From Paracidovorax wautersii (lineage in GTDB: Bacteria; Pseudomonadota; Gammaproteobacteria; Burkholderiales; Burkholderiaceae_C): DNA of 64,000 nt. The notes under the pieces are model-generated. The model was not told the DNA's origin and did no database searches. It saw only the letters and a program-made list of their open reading frames with translations. The stretch covers positions 98,978 through 162,977 of the forward strand of contig NZ_FONX01000013.1 of assembly GCF_900113035.1 (NCBI RefSeq), written 5' to 3'. Within the stretch, counting starts at the first letter, position 1. Each line of letters begins with the position of its first letter. The translations under genes were made by a program, and so were the position numbers. Positions 37,033-45,885 of this stretch are shown here, piece by piece.

Positions 37033-37136
37033 GGGATCTCCATCGAGGAAGGAATTGACGATGCAGCCATGCTATTGGCGCGCTACATTCGCTAGTGGAG
37101 CATCTCAATCAACGCACTGGAGATAGGAATTCTTCA

Positions 37137-38108
37137 ATGAGCGAGCGCCTGGCGGGCATCGAAGCCTTCGTCGCGGCCGTGGAGGCCGGCAACTTCGCGC
37201 TGGCCGCCGTGCGGCTGCAGCGCACGCGCTCGGCCGTGGCCAAGAGCGTGGCACGGCTGGAGGCGCGGCTGGGCACGCGCCTCTTCCAGCGCAGCACCCG
37301 CAGCCAGAGCCTCACCGAAGACGGCCAGGCCTACTACGAGCGCTGTCGGCGGGCGCTGTCGGAACTGGACGCGGCCGATGCCGCCGTGGAGGCCGGCCGC
37401 AGCACGCCGCGCGGCCGCCTGCGCGTGACGGCGCCGGTGCTGATCGGCCGGGAGATGGTGGCGCCGCTGCTGCTGGAGCTGGCCGCCGCGCACCCGGAGC
37501 TGTCGCTGGAGATGGTGTTCAGCGACAGCGTGGTCGATCTGGTGGACGAGCGCATCGACCTGGCCATCCGCAGCGGGCCGCTCGCCGACAGCAGCATGCT
37601 GGCGGCGCGGACGCTCGGGCGGCAGTGGATGGGCGTCTATGCCTCGCCGGGCTACCTGGCCCGGCACCCGGCGCCGGGCGATCTGGAGGCCATGATCGCC
37701 ACGGCGGGCAGCGACCACCGCTTCGTCGGCTACTCGCGCGACACCGGCCCCCATCCCTGGCAGTTCCACGGCGCCGATGGGCAGGTGAAGAGCTTCCACC
37801 CACCGGCCCGGGTCACGTTCAGCGGCAACAGCCTGGAAGCCAACAAGCTCGCGGCGCTGGCCGGCATGGGCCTCGCGCGGCTGCCGGCCTGGCTGGTGGC
37901 CGATGCGGTGCGGCAGGGCACGCTGGTGCGGGTGTCCGAGGAACCCGTGCCCTATGGCTATGCGCTGCAGGCCGTGTGGCCGCAGGCGCGCGCGCTGCCG
38001 CTCAAGACGCGCGCGGCCATCGACCTGCTGGCGAGCCGGCTGCCGCCGCTGCTGGCGCAGGGCGGGCCGGGCACGGCAACGGGTCCAGGTGAACGGACCG
38101 TTATCTAA
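37137..38108 (+). CDS. LysR-type transcriptional regulator
   Basis: A 323-aa LysR protein of the CrgA/DsdC-like proteobacterial class: HTH LAGIEAFVAAVEAGNFALAAVRLQRTRSAVAKSVARLEARLGTRLF, then the effector domain GRLRVTAPVLIGREMVAPLLLELAAAHPELSLEM. Start ATG 37137 has AGGA about 8 nt upstream; an ATG at 37095 is less likely. Divergent from the oxidoreductase gene. The TAA stop codon (38106-38108) is at the same time the left flank of repeat copy 2. Confidence 0.88.
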   Translation: MSERLAGIEAFVAAVEAGNFALAAVRLQRTRSAVAKSVARLEARLGTRLFQRSTRSQSLTEDGQAYYERCRRALSELDAADAAVEAGRSTPRGRLRVTAPVLIGREMVAPLLLELAAAHPELSLEMVFSDSVVDLVDERIDLAIRSGPLADSSMLAARTLGRQWMGVYASPGYLARHPAPGDLEAMIATAGSDHRFVGYSRDTGPHPWQFHGADGQVKSFHPPARVTFSGNSLEANKLAALAGMGLARLPAWLVADAVRQGTLVRVSEEPVPYGYALQAVWPQARALPLKTRAAIDLLASRLPPLLAQGGPGTATGPGERTVI

Positions 38109-38379
38109 GAACGTGTTTACGATCTCCCAGGGGTCGCGCAGCTACGTCGGCGGGATGGGATGCAAGGCGCGGTGCGCAGTGGATAGCGCGGCTATCCACA
38201 AGCGCCGCAACGCCGCAGACCGCCCGCCGACGTAGCAGCCCTTCGGGTTGGAGCGAAATCGGGCGATTGGACGCCCCGGCTGCTTGCATGGGCACCAGCC
38301 CATGCGGCGCATCCGAGGCATCCACTCATCCCGATTGCGTTCCAACGCGATCCCCTGCGAGATCGTAAACACGTTCTAA
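38106..38379. repeat. Structured repeat element with 19-bp terminal inverted repeats, copy 2
   Basis: Perfect 19-bp terminal inverted repeats, AGAACGTGTTTACGATCTC (38108-38126) and its complement (38359-38377), flanked by TAA on both sides, a possible 3-bp target duplication. Inside are several nested hairpins: GCTACGTCGGCGGG / CCCGCCGACGTAGC (38141-38154 with 38223-38236), GTGGATAGC-GCG-GCTATCCAC (38179-38199), GCATGGGC-ACCA-GCCCATGC (38286-38305). No protein is encoded. It resembles a MITE or a structured repeat of REP/BIME type. Confidence 0.85.
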
Positions 38380-38386
38380 GCCCTTC

Positions 38387-38497
38387 AGCGGTTCACACGG
38401 TCCAGCGAAGCGGTTCTGGCTAGGCGCCGCATCGCAGGCAGTAGCAGCGCTACGACCAGATGCGGCAACGACGCCAGAAGGGGCGTGTGAGCCGCGC
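38387..38497. repeat. Palindromic element of about 110 bp
   Basis: Imperfect terminal repeats AGCGGTTCACACGG and GCGTGTGAGCCGC enclose a second arm pair, TTCTGGC / GCCAGAA, and CGCCGCATC / GATGCGGC around GTAGCAGCGCTAC. It can fold into one long hairpin. It lies directly after the end of the ybdD gene and next to repeat copy 2, and could end the cstA-ybdD transcript. Only one copy in the window. Confidence 0.65.
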
Positions 38498-38499
38498 TC

Positions 38500-38760
38500 T
38501 CAGCAGCAGCGGCTGATGCGGCCCTTGCCGCCATAGCGCGCATCCTGCCTGTCGCGGAAGAACTCGGCATAGCTCATCACCGGCTCGCCGGGGTGGGTGC
38601 GCTCCTGGTGGCTCAGGTAGGCGTCGTAGTCGGGCAGGCCCACCATCAGGCGCAGCGACTGCGCCAGGTAGCGCCCGCCGGTGGCGACGGCCTGCACCGC
38701 ATCGCGCGCGGCCTGCAGGGGTCGGCCGGCTGGCGAGGAACCGGCGGGGTCGCCGCTCAT
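38500..38760 (-). CDS. ybdD: YbdD/YjiX family protein
   Basis: An 86-aa protein of the YbdD/YjiX (DUF466) family; these small proteins are nearly always encoded next to CstA-type carriers and are thought to assist transport. It shows the family core LAQSLRLMVGLPDYDAYLSHQERTHPGEPVMSY (split here for length) and the C-terminal DARYGGKGRISRCC with the paired cysteines. The start overlaps the cstA stop (ATGA, 38757-38760). The first 20 residues are a variable extension. Confidence 0.92.
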   Translation of the reverse strand: MSGDPAGSSPAGRPLQAARDAVQAVATGGRYLAQSLRLMVGLPDYDAYLSHQERTHPGEPVMSYAEFFRDRQDARYGGKGRISRCC

Positions 38761-40820
38761 CGCGCGGCCTCGGGCAGGGCCTCGAACGGCGTTTCGTGCG
38801 CCGTGGGGCGGTTCGCGGCGCGGGCCTGCAGGCAGGCGCGCACGCTGTAGAACAGCACGCTCAGCACCACGAAGATGAAGAGCGCGCACAGCCCCGCGTT
38901 GATGCGGTCGTTGAGCACGATGCGCGACATGGCCTCGGCCGTCTTGGCCGGCGCGATCACCTTGCCCTGGGCGATGCCGTCCGCGTACTTGGCGGCGTGC
39001 GAGAGGAAGCCGATCTTCGGGTCGGCCGAGAAGATCTTCTGCCAGCCGGCCGTGAGCGTGCAGGCCAGCAGCCAGGCGGCCGGCGCGATGGTCACCCAGG
39101 CAAAGGCCTCGCGCTTCATGCGGAACAACACCACGGTGCCCAGCATCAGCGCCACGGCGGCCAGCATCTGGTTGGAGATGCCGAACAGCGGCCAGAGCGT
39201 GTTGATGCCGCCCAGCGGATCGACCACGCCCTGGTAGAGGAAGTAGCCCCAGGCGCCCACGCAGAGCGCGGTGGCGATCAGGTTGGCGGGCAGCGAATCG
39301 GTGCGCTTGAGCGCGGGCACGAAGCTGCCCAGCAGGTCCTGCAGCATGAAGCGGCCGGCGCGCGTGCCGGCGTCCACCGCGGTGAGGATGAAGAGCGCCT
39401 CGAACAGGATGGCGAAGTGGTACCAGAAGGCCATCATGGCCGGGCCGCCCGCGACCTGGTGGAGGATGTGGGCCATGCCCACGGCCAGCGTGGGCGCGCC
39501 GCCGGCGCGGCCCAGGATGGTGTGCTCGCCCACGTCCTTGGCGGTCTGCACCAGCATCTCGGGCGTGACGACGAAGCCCCAGGTCGAGAGCGTGGCCGCC
39601 ACCGCGTCGGGCGTGCTGCCCACCAGCGCGGCGGGGCTGTTCATGGCGAAGTAGATACCGGGGTTGATGCACGAGGCGGCCACCAGCGCCATCACGGCGA
39701 CGAAGGATTCGGCCAGCATGCCGCCGTAGCCGATGTAGCGGGCGTGGGTCTCGTTCTCCAGCATCTTGGGCGTGGTGCCCGAGGAGATCAGCGCATGGAA
39801 GCCCGACACCGCGCCGCAGGCGATGGTGATGAAGAGGAAGGGGAACAGGCTGCCCGACCAGACCGGGCCGTTGCCCTGCGCGAACTGCGTGATGGGCGGC
39901 ATCTCCAGCGTGGGCGCCACCACCACGATGCCGATGGCCAGCGCCACGATGGTGCCGATCTTCAGGAAGGTGGAGAGGTAGTCGCGCGGCGCCAGCAGCA
40001 GCCACACGGGCAGCGAGGCGGCGATGAAGCCGTAGCCGATCAGCATCCAGGTCAGCGTCTTGCCGTCGAAGGTGAAGGCCGGGCCCCAGACGGGGTCGGC
40101 CGCCACGGCCTGGCCGCCGAAGATGGCGGCCATCAGCAGCACGAAGCCGATCACCGACACCTCGGCGATGCGGCCGGGGCGGATGTAGCGCAGATAGACG
40201 CCCATGAAGAGCGCCACGGGGATGGTCGCCGCCACGGTGAATGCGCCCCAGGGCGATTCGGCCAGCGCCTTGACGACGATCAGCGCCAGCACGGCCAGGA
40301 TGATGATCATGATCATGAAGGTGCCGAAGAGCGCGATCAGCCCCGGCACGGTGCCCATCTCCTGCTTGACCAGGTCGCCCAGCGAGCGGCCGTCGCGCCG
40401 CGTGGAGATGAAGAGCACGATGAAGTCCTGCACCGCCCCGGCGAACACCACGCCGGCCAGCAGCCACAAGAGGCCCGGCACGTAGCCCATCTGCGCGGCC
40501 AGCACCGGCCCCACCAGCGGCCCGGCGCCGGCGATGGCGGCGAAGTGGTGGCCGAACAGCACGTGCTTGTTGGTGGGCACGTAGTCCAGCCCGTCGTTGT
40601 GGCGCCAGGCGGGCGTGGAGCGGGTGGCGTCCAGCCCCAGCACGCGCTGGGCGATGAACAGGCTGTAGTAGCGGTAGGCGATCAGATAGACGCAGACCGC
40701 CGCGACGACGATCCAGAGCGCGCTGATGGTCTCGCCGCGCGTGAGCGCGACGGTGCCGAGCGCCCAGGCGCCGAGCAGCGCGATGGCGAGCCACACGATA
40801 TGGCGGCGGATGTGGGACAT
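38757..40820 (-). CDS. cstA: CstA-family carbon-starvation/peptide-pyruvate transporter
   Basis: A 687-aa inner-membrane carrier of the CstA family (E. coli CstA 701 aa, BtsT 716 aa), with many hydrophobic segments. Signature parts: RRHIVWLAIALLGAW, NKHVLFGHHFAAIAGAGPLVGPVLAAQMGY, GYGGMLAESFVAVMALVAAS, PALVGSTPDAVAA. Members take up peptides or pyruvate by proton coupling. ATG 40820 has AGGAGA 9 nt upstream. It lies downstream of a sensor kinase and response regulator on the same strand, so control by that pair is likely. Confidence 0.93.
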   Translation of the reverse strand: MSHIRRHIVWLAIALLGAWALGTVALTRGETISALWIVVAAVCVYLIAYRYYSLFIAQRVLGLDATRSTPAWRHNDGLDYVPTNKHVLFGHHFAAIAGAGPLVGPVLAAQMGYVPGLLWLLAGVVFAGAVQDFIVLFISTRRDGRSLGDLVKQEMGTVPGLIALFGTFMIMIIILAVLALIVVKALAESPWGAFTVAATIPVALFMGVYLRYIRPGRIAEVSVIGFVLLMAAIFGGQAVAADPVWGPAFTFDGKTLTWMLIGYGFIAASLPVWLLLAPRDYLSTFLKIGTIVALAIGIVVVAPTLEMPPITQFAQGNGPVWSGSLFPFLFITIACGAVSGFHALISSGTTPKMLENETHARYIGYGGMLAESFVAVMALVAASCINPGIYFAMNSPAALVGSTPDAVAATLSTWGFVVTPEMLVQTAKDVGEHTILGRAGGAPTLAVGMAHILHQVAGGPAMMAFWYHFAILFEALFILTAVDAGTRAGRFMLQDLLGSFVPALKRTDSLPANLIATALCVGAWGYFLYQGVVDPLGGINTLWPLFGISNQMLAAVALMLGTVVLFRMKREAFAWVTIAPAAWLLACTLTAGWQKIFSADPKIGFLSHAAKYADGIAQGKVIAPAKTAEAMSRIVLNDRINAGLCALFIFVVLSVLFYSVRACLQARAANRPTAHETPFEALPEAAR

Positions 40821-40973
40821 GGGGACTTGTCTCCTGAAACGTTGGATGGGGAGCGGGCCGCCCTGCCCCTCGGGCGGGTTCTCTCGGCAGGCGGCTGGGC
40901 CGCCAAGTATCCCGATGCGCGCCCCGCCGCGCATCCGCCTTGCCGCGTAGGCCAGCCGAGTGGGATTGCCTAA

Positions 40974-40998
40974 GGTTCAACCCGAAAAGGGTTAACCC
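40974..40998. promoter_or_regulatory. Tandem candidate response-regulator boxes upstream of cstA
   Basis: GGTTCAACCC (40974-40983) and the perfect palindrome GGGTTAACCC (40989-40998), centres 15 bp apart, lie about 155 bp before the cstA ATG and between cstA and the response-regulator gene. Their repetition in a promoter region suggests a transcription-factor site, most simply for the adjacent LuxR-type regulator. Confidence 0.45.
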
Positions 40999-41055
40999 TG
41001 AGCGCGCGCCGGCACCCCGGTGCCGGCCGGCGCAATCGCCCGTTCAGACGCCCGC

Positions 41056-41703
41056 TCAGCCGCCCGCCGGACTGCCCAGATCGGCCGCATGCTCGACCGC
41101 GTAGCGGATCAGCTCGGCCAGGCTGCCCAGCTCCAGCCGGCGCCGGATGTTCTGGCGGTGCGCCTCCACCGTGCGCACGCTCAGGCCCAGGTCGGCCGCG
41201 ATCTGCTTGCTGGAAGCGCCCCGGCCCAGGGCCGAGAGGATCTCGCATTCGCGCGGCGTGAGCAGCGGCTTGGGCGCCTGGTTGCGAAAGAGCCGCTGCG
41301 ACACGGCCGGGCTCAGGAAGGTGCCGCCGGCGGCCACGGCCTCCAGCGCGGCCACCACCTCGGCGGCGGGCGCGTCTTTCAGCACGTAGCCGCGCGCGCC
41401 GGCCTGCAGGGCGCGCTGCACGTACTCCGGGTTGTCGTACATGCTGAGCATCAGCACGCGCAGGCCGGGCTGGCGCGCCAGCAGCTGGGCGGCGAAGTCC
41501 AGGCCGTTCATGTCCTTCATGCCCACGTCCATCAGCACCAGGTCGGGCGCCAGCGCGGCGATGGGGCCGGCGGCCTCGGCCGCGCCGCCCGCCTCGCCCA
41601 CGATGTCGATCCAGGGCAGCGGCGCCAGCCGCGCGCGCAGGCCGTCGCGCACCAGGGCGTGGTCATCGACGAGGAAGAGGCGGATGCGGGCGGGCGTGTT
41701 CAT
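41056..41703 (-). CDS. NarL/LuxR-type response regulator
   Basis: A 215-aa two-component regulator. The receiver has the acidic pair FLVDDHALVRDG, the phospho-acceptor Asp in LVLMDVGMKDMNG and Lys in YVLKDAP. The LuxR-type HTH is LTPRECEILSALGRGASSKQIAADLGLSVRTVEAHRQNIRRRL. It starts 10 bp after the sensor kinase stop and surely forms a pair with it. Start ATG 41703. Candidate binding boxes lie downstream, before cstA. Confidence 0.93.
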   Translation of the reverse strand: MNTPARIRLFLVDDHALVRDGLRARLAPLPWIDIVGEAGGAAEAAGPIAALAPDLVLMDVGMKDMNGLDFAAQLLARQPGLRVLMLSMYDNPEYVQRALQAGARGYVLKDAPAAEVVAALEAVAAGGTFLSPAVSQRLFRNQAPKPLLTPRECEILSALGRGASSKQIAADLGLSVRTVEAHRQNIRRRLELGSLAELIRYAVEHAADLGSPAGG

Positions 41704-41713
41704 GGGTTCGGGG

Positions 41714-43156
41714 TCATGCGGGGCGGATGGTATCCGGCACCTCGGCCACCACGCGCGTTCCGCCGGGGCCGGAGCGCAGTTCCAGCCGTCCGCCCAGCGC
41801 CTCCATGCGCTCGTGCATGTTGCGCAGGCCGATGCCGGCGTGAGGGTCGTGCCGCAGCGCATCGGCGTCGAAGCCCCGGCCGTCGTCGCGCACTTCCAGC
41901 TGCACGCCGCCGCCCACGAAGTCCAGGGTGACATGCACCTGCCGCGCCTGGGCGTGCTTGAGCACGTTGGTCAGCGCCTCCTGCGCCACGCGGAAGAGCG
42001 CCGTCGCCACATCGTGCGGCAGCGGGCCGGGCGGCTGCGCCACATGGGCCTGCACGGCGAGCGGGCCGTGTTCGCCGAAGCTGCGCGCCAGGTGTCCGAT
42101 GGCGGCGGGCAGGCCCAGGGTGTCGAGCAGCGCCGGGCGCAGTTCGTGCGAGAGGCGGCGCACTTCGGTGAGCGCATCGTTGAGCCGCTCCAGCGCCGTC
42201 GCCAGCGTGGCCGGCACCGGGCGCTGCGGGCCCAGTTCCTCGACGGCCGATTCGATCAGCAGCTTGGCCGACACCAGCGTCTGGCTGGTGCCGTCGTGCA
42301 GCTCGCGCGCCAGGTGGGCGCGCTCCTCTTCCTGCGACTGCACCACGCGGCGCGCCAGCACGCGCAGCCGCGCCTCGCTGGCGCGGTGCTCGCTCAGGTT
42401 CAGCAGCAGCCCCGTGGCGCTGATGGCCGCGAAGCCCAGCGCCGCCACGGCGGCGATCCACCACATGGTGACGGCCACGTTCGATTCGACCTGCCGCTCC
42501 AGCCCGGCCAGCGTGGCGTCGATGTCGTCCAGGTAGAGGCCCGTGCCCACCATCCAGTTCCAGCGCGGCAGCGTGGTCACGTAGCCCAGCTTGGGCAGCA
42601 CCTGCCCGGCGCTGGACGGCTTGGGCCAGGCGTATTCGACATAGCCGCCGCCGTCGGCCCGGGCGCCCGCGATCAGCTGCTGGATGGTGGGCCGGCCCTG
42701 CGGATCGCGCAGTTCCCAGAGATTGCGGCCCACCAGCTCGGGCTGGCGCGAATGCATCAGCGCCCGGCCCTGCAGGTCATAGACGAAGAAATAGCCGTCG
42801 CTGCCGAAGTCCAGCGCGGCCAGGCGGCGCAGCGCCTCGGCCCGCGTGGCCTCGTCGTCGCGGCCGCTGTCATAGAGCGGCTGCACGGTGCCCAGGGCCA
42901 GCTGCACGTAGTTGCGCAGCTCGTTGCGGCGCTGCTCCAGGTAGCTGCGCTCGACCAGCGTGCGCTCGCGCTGCGCCAGGTCCAGCGACTGGTGGCGCAC
43001 CACGGCCGCCACCACCGCCAGCGTGGCCAGGAGCGGCACCACCGCCAGCACCAGCACCTTGGTGCGCAGGCGCGCCGCATCGCTGCCCGGCCGGCCGGCG
43101 GCGGGCCAGAGGCGTTGCAGCCAGGAATGGAGCCAGTGGGGCAGCGAGAGGGCCAT
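41714..43156 (-). CDS. Membrane sensor histidine kinase with sCache domain (HisKA_3)
   Basis: A 480-aa kinase. First membrane span near residues 30-52 (LVLAVVPLLATLAVVAAVV), a periplasmic single-Cache domain (about 55-220, FDFVYD-type motif YFFVYDLQGRALMH, and WNWMVGTGLYLDDID), a second span (VAVTMWWIAAVAALGFAAIS), then HisKA_3 with the phospho-His in ARELHDGTSQTL and the ATPase domain with N-box FRVAQEALTNVLKHA and DDGRGFD. sCache_2 domains in such kinases bind small carboxylates such as pyruvate, which would suit control of cstA. Start ATG 43156 without a good Shine-Dalgarno; tentative. Confidence 0.9.
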   Translation of the reverse strand: MALSLPHWLHSWLQRLWPAAGRPGSDAARLRTKVLVLAVVPLLATLAVVAAVVRHQSLDLAQRERTLVERSYLEQRRNELRNYVQLALGTVQPLYDSGRDDEATRAEALRRLAALDFGSDGYFFVYDLQGRALMHSRQPELVGRNLWELRDPQGRPTIQQLIAGARADGGGYVEYAWPKPSSAGQVLPKLGYVTTLPRWNWMVGTGLYLDDIDATLAGLERQVESNVAVTMWWIAAVAALGFAAISATGLLLNLSEHRASEARLRVLARRVVQSQEEERAHLARELHDGTSQTLVSAKLLIESAVEELGPQRPVPATLATALERLNDALTEVRRLSHELRPALLDTLGLPAAIGHLARSFGEHGPLAVQAHVAQPPGPLPHDVATALFRVAQEALTNVLKHAQARQVHVTLDFVGGGVQLEVRDDGRGFDADALRHDPHAGIGLRNMHERMEALGGRLELRSGPGGTRVVAEVPDTIRPA

Positions 43157-43339
43157 GAGGAGTCGAGAGGGCAGCGAAGGGAGCGGCGGACGGAATGGCG
43201 AAGGCGGGCGGGGCCGGCGGCCTTTTCGGGGCCGCCTTAAAATCATGGCCTCTTCTCGGGCGCCCATCCGGACCGCCCCGCGCCCAGCGCCACCCCCCGT
43301 CCGGCCCCGATTGTCCCCCCGCCTGCCCTGCCGCCGCCC

Positions 43340-44338
43340 ATGACCGCCTTGCCCCACGCCGCCGCCCCTGCCGTCGCCGCGTCCACCGACTGGATGGCCG
43401 ACGCCGCCGCGTCCACCACCACCACCGATTCCCCCACCGCCACGCCCCAGGCCGCCTCCGTGCGCATCGAGCGCGAGAACCACAAGCTCGAAAAGCGCCT
43501 GTGCCGCGAAACGGGCCGCGCGATCGTGGACTTCAACATGATCGAGGAAGGCGACAAGGTCATGGTGTGCATGTCCGGCGGCAAGGACAGCTACACCCTG
43601 CTGGACATCCTCATCAAGCTGCAAAAGCGCGCGCCCATCCACTTCGACCTGGTGGCGGTGAACCTCGACCAGAAGCAGCCCGGCTTTCCCGAGCACGTGC
43701 TGCCCGAATACCTGGCGACCACGGGCGTGCCCTTCCACATCGAGAACCAGGACACCTACAGCATCGTCAAGCGCGTGGTGCCCGAGGGCAAGACCACCTG
43801 CGGCCTGTGCAGCCGCCTGCGCCGGGGCATCCTCTACCGCGTGGCCGACGAGCTGGGCTGCACCAAGATCGCCCTGGGCCACCACCGCGACGACATCCTG
43901 CAGACCATGCTGCTCAACATGTTCTTCGGCGGCAAGCTGAAAAGCATGCCCCCGAAGCTGGTGAGCGACGACGGCCGGCACGTGGTGATCCGCCCGCTGG
44001 CCTACGTGCCCGAGAAGGACACCGCGCGCTGGGCCCAGCACCGGCAGTTCCCCATCATCCCGTGCAACCTCTGCGGCAGCCAGGAGAACCTGCAGCGCCA
44101 GGTGGTGGGCGACATGCTGCGCGACTGGGACAAGCGCTTTCCCGGCCGCGTCGAGAACATGTTCAACGCGCTGCAGAACATCGTGCCTTCGCACCTGCTC
44201 GATGGAACGCTGCACGATTTCAAGAATCTCAAGGCCACGGGCGTGGCGAGCGAAGACGGCGACAAGGCCTTCGACCCCGAAAGCTTCCCCTCCGCGGCGC
44301 CGGGCCTGCCCGGCCTGCAGGTGGTGCAGCTGACCTGA
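43340..44338 (+). CDS. ttcA: tRNA 2-thiocytidine(32) synthetase
   Basis: Thiolates cytidine 32 of some tRNAs using ATP and an iron-sulfur cluster. The 332-aa protein has the PP-loop SGGKDS (residues 79-84) and both conserved CxxC pairs, CGLC (154-157) and CNLC (242-245), which bind the cluster. A variable, Thr/Ala-rich extension of about 40 residues precedes the core at [16 protein letters not shown]. Divergent from the kinase gene (183 bp); TAAAAT at 43238 is a fair -10 candidate. Confidence 0.95.
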   Translation: MTALPHAAAPAVAASTDWMADAAASTTTTDSPTATPQAASVRIERENHKLEKRLCRETGRAIVDFNMIEEGDKVMVCMSGGKDSYTLLDILIKLQKRAPIHFDLVAVNLDQKQPGFPEHVLPEYLATTGVPFHIENQDTYSIVKRVVPEGKTTCGLCSRLRRGILYRVADELGCTKIALGHHRDDILQTMLLNMFFGGKLKSMPPKLVSDDGRHVVIRPLAYVPEKDTARWAQHRQFPIIPCNLCGSQENLQRQVVGDMLRDWDKRFPGRVENMFNALQNIVPSHLLDGTLHDFKNLKATGVASEDGDKAFDPESFPSAAPGLPGLQVVQLT

Positions 44339-44421
44339 GAGCGGCCCCAGCCGGCCGGCCAGCACGCAAGCACGCACCGCTCAACCTCATCACCTTTTCA
44401 TCCTGCTCCGAGGACAACACC

Positions 44422-45153
44422 ATGACGATCGTGCGCTGGCTCTGCTCCCTGATGCTCTGTGCCGCAGCCGCCGTGCTCGCCGGCTGCGCCACCACCCACG
44501 TGGTGGACAGCGACGTGCGCAGCTACTCCACCCTGACCGCGCTGCCGCAGCCCCCCACCTACCGTCTGGAACGCCTGCCCTCGCAGGCCGCCCATGCCGC
44601 ATCGTTCAACACCATCGAGGCGCTGGCCCAGCAGTCGCTCGCCCGCGTGGGCCTGCAGCGTGACGACACCAACGCCCGGCTGGTGCTGCAGATCTCCGCC
44701 CAGGGCAGCTACGTGCGCCCGGCCTGGCCCTACTACAACGACCCGTTCTACGGCCCGTTCGGCTGGGGCTGGGGCGTGGGCTACGGCCGCCGCATGGGCT
44801 GGGGCTTCGGCGGCAGCTGGATGGACCGCCCGCCCACGCTGCACCGCCGCGAGGTGAGCCTGGTGCTGCGCGACGCCGCCACGCAGAAGATCGTCTATGA
44901 GACCTCGGCCGTCTATGAAGACGTGTGGACGGACGACCCCGCCATCTTCGGCATCCTCTTCGACGCGGCGCTCACCGGCTTCCCGCAGCCGCCCGCCGGC
45001 CCGCGCCAGGTGCGCACCACCATCAGCCCCGGCGGCGCCCCCGCCACCATCACCGTGGCACCCAGCGCCGCCCCCGCGGCCGGCGTCGTGGTGCAGCCGG
45101 CGCCGCAGGCACGGCCCCAGGTGCTGCAGCCCCAGCCGCAACCCAAGCCCTGA
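44422..45153 (+). CDS. DUF4136 family lipoprotein
   Basis: A 243-aa lipoprotein: signal peptide with lipobox LAGC (Cys about residue 22), then the DUF4136 pattern (YSTLTALPQPPTYRLERL, NARLVLQISAQGSYVRPAWPYYNDPFYGP, a Gly/Trp-rich loop GWGWGVGYGRRMGWGFGG). The C-terminal tail (residues 200-243) is Pro/Ala/Gln-rich. Probably anchored in the outer membrane; function unknown. The CGAGGA Shine-Dalgarno precedes ATG 44422. Followed by the phosphatase gene after 9 bp. Confidence 0.88.
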   Translation: MTIVRWLCSLMLCAAAAVLAGCATTHVVDSDVRSYSTLTALPQPPTYRLERLPSQAAHAASFNTIEALAQQSLARVGLQRDDTNARLVLQISAQGSYVRPAWPYYNDPFYGPFGWGWGVGYGRRMGWGFGGSWMDRPPTLHRREVSLVLRDAATQKIVYETSAVYEDVWTDDPAIFGILFDAALTGFPQPPAGPRQVRTTISPGGAPATITVAPSAAPAAGVVVQPAPQARPQVLQPQPQPKP

Positions 45154-45162
45154 CGCCGCCGC

Positions 45163-45813
45163 ATGCAACAGCAAGCCACCCGCATCATCGCCATCCGCCA
45201 CGGCGAAACCGCCTGGAACGTTGATACACGCATCCAGGGCCACCTCGACATCCCGCTCAACGACACCGGCCTCTGGCAGGCCGCGCGCGTGGGCGAGGCC
45301 CTGGCGGACGAGCCCATCGCCGCCATCTACGCCAGCGACCTGCAGCGCGCCCACACCACCGCCCAGGCCGTGGCCCGCACCACGGGCGCGCCGCTCGCCA
45401 CCGACCAGGGCCTGCGCGAGCGCAGCTTCGGCCACTTCCAGGGCCGCACCTTCGCCGAGATCGAAGCCGAACTGCCCGAGCAGGCCCGCCGCTGGCGCCA
45501 GCGCGACCCCGACTACGCCCCCGAAGGCGGCGAATCGCTGACCATGGTGCGCGCCCGCATCGCCGGCACCGTCGAGCGCCTGGCCTCGCGCCACGCCGGC
45601 GAACAGGTGGTGCTGGTAGCCCACGGCGGCGTGCTCGACGCGCTCTACCGCCTGGCCACCGGCCAGGACATCCAGGCCCCCCGCACCTGGCACCTGGGCA
45701 ACGCCGCCATCAACCGCCTGCTCTGGACGCCCGACGGCCTGACGCTGGTCGGCTGGGGCGATGTGGGGCACCTGGAAGCCGCGGCAGCGGCGCGGGACGA
45801 GCTGCATTCCTGA
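45163..45813 (+). CDS. Histidine phosphatase family protein (phosphoglycerate mutase-like)
   Basis: A 216-aa branch-1 histidine phosphatase. The phospho-accepting His stands in IIAIRHGETAWN, a second Arg in SDLQRAHTTAQ, the acid Glu in LRERSFGHFQGRTFAEIE, and the second catalytic His in LVAHGGVLDALYR. It is more like a general phosphatase (CobC/GpmB type) than a glycolytic mutase. Substrate unknown. It lies 9 bp behind the lipoprotein gene and is convergent with ruvB (72 bp). Confidence 0.9.
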   Translation: MQQQATRIIAIRHGETAWNVDTRIQGHLDIPLNDTGLWQAARVGEALADEPIAAIYASDLQRAHTTAQAVARTTGAPLATDQGLRERSFGHFQGRTFAEIEAELPEQARRWRQRDPDYAPEGGESLTMVRARIAGTVERLASRHAGEQVVLVAHGGVLDALYRLATGQDIQAPRTWHLGNAAINRLLWTPDGLTLVGWGDVGHLEAAAAARDELHS

Positions 45814-45885
45814 AGGCATTCGCCCTCGGTACTTGCGGCCCTGCTGCCCACCCGCTGAGGCGCTCGCCGCGCCACAGGCCAAATC

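Noticed and set aside
38796-40973. Open frame of more than 700 codons on the plus strand opposite cstA
   Set aside because: His/Gly/Arg-rich low-complexity translation; cstA on the other strand has unmistakable family motifs.
41432-43240. Plus-strand open frame opposite the sensor kinase and response regulator
   Set aside because: No recognisable domain and spans two genes with firm motifs; typical GC-rich antisense frame.
43157-44377. Extension of the histidine kinase frame upstream through the ttcA locus
   Set aside because: The frame stays open by chance on the strand opposite ttcA; the kinase's first membrane segment starts near 43156.
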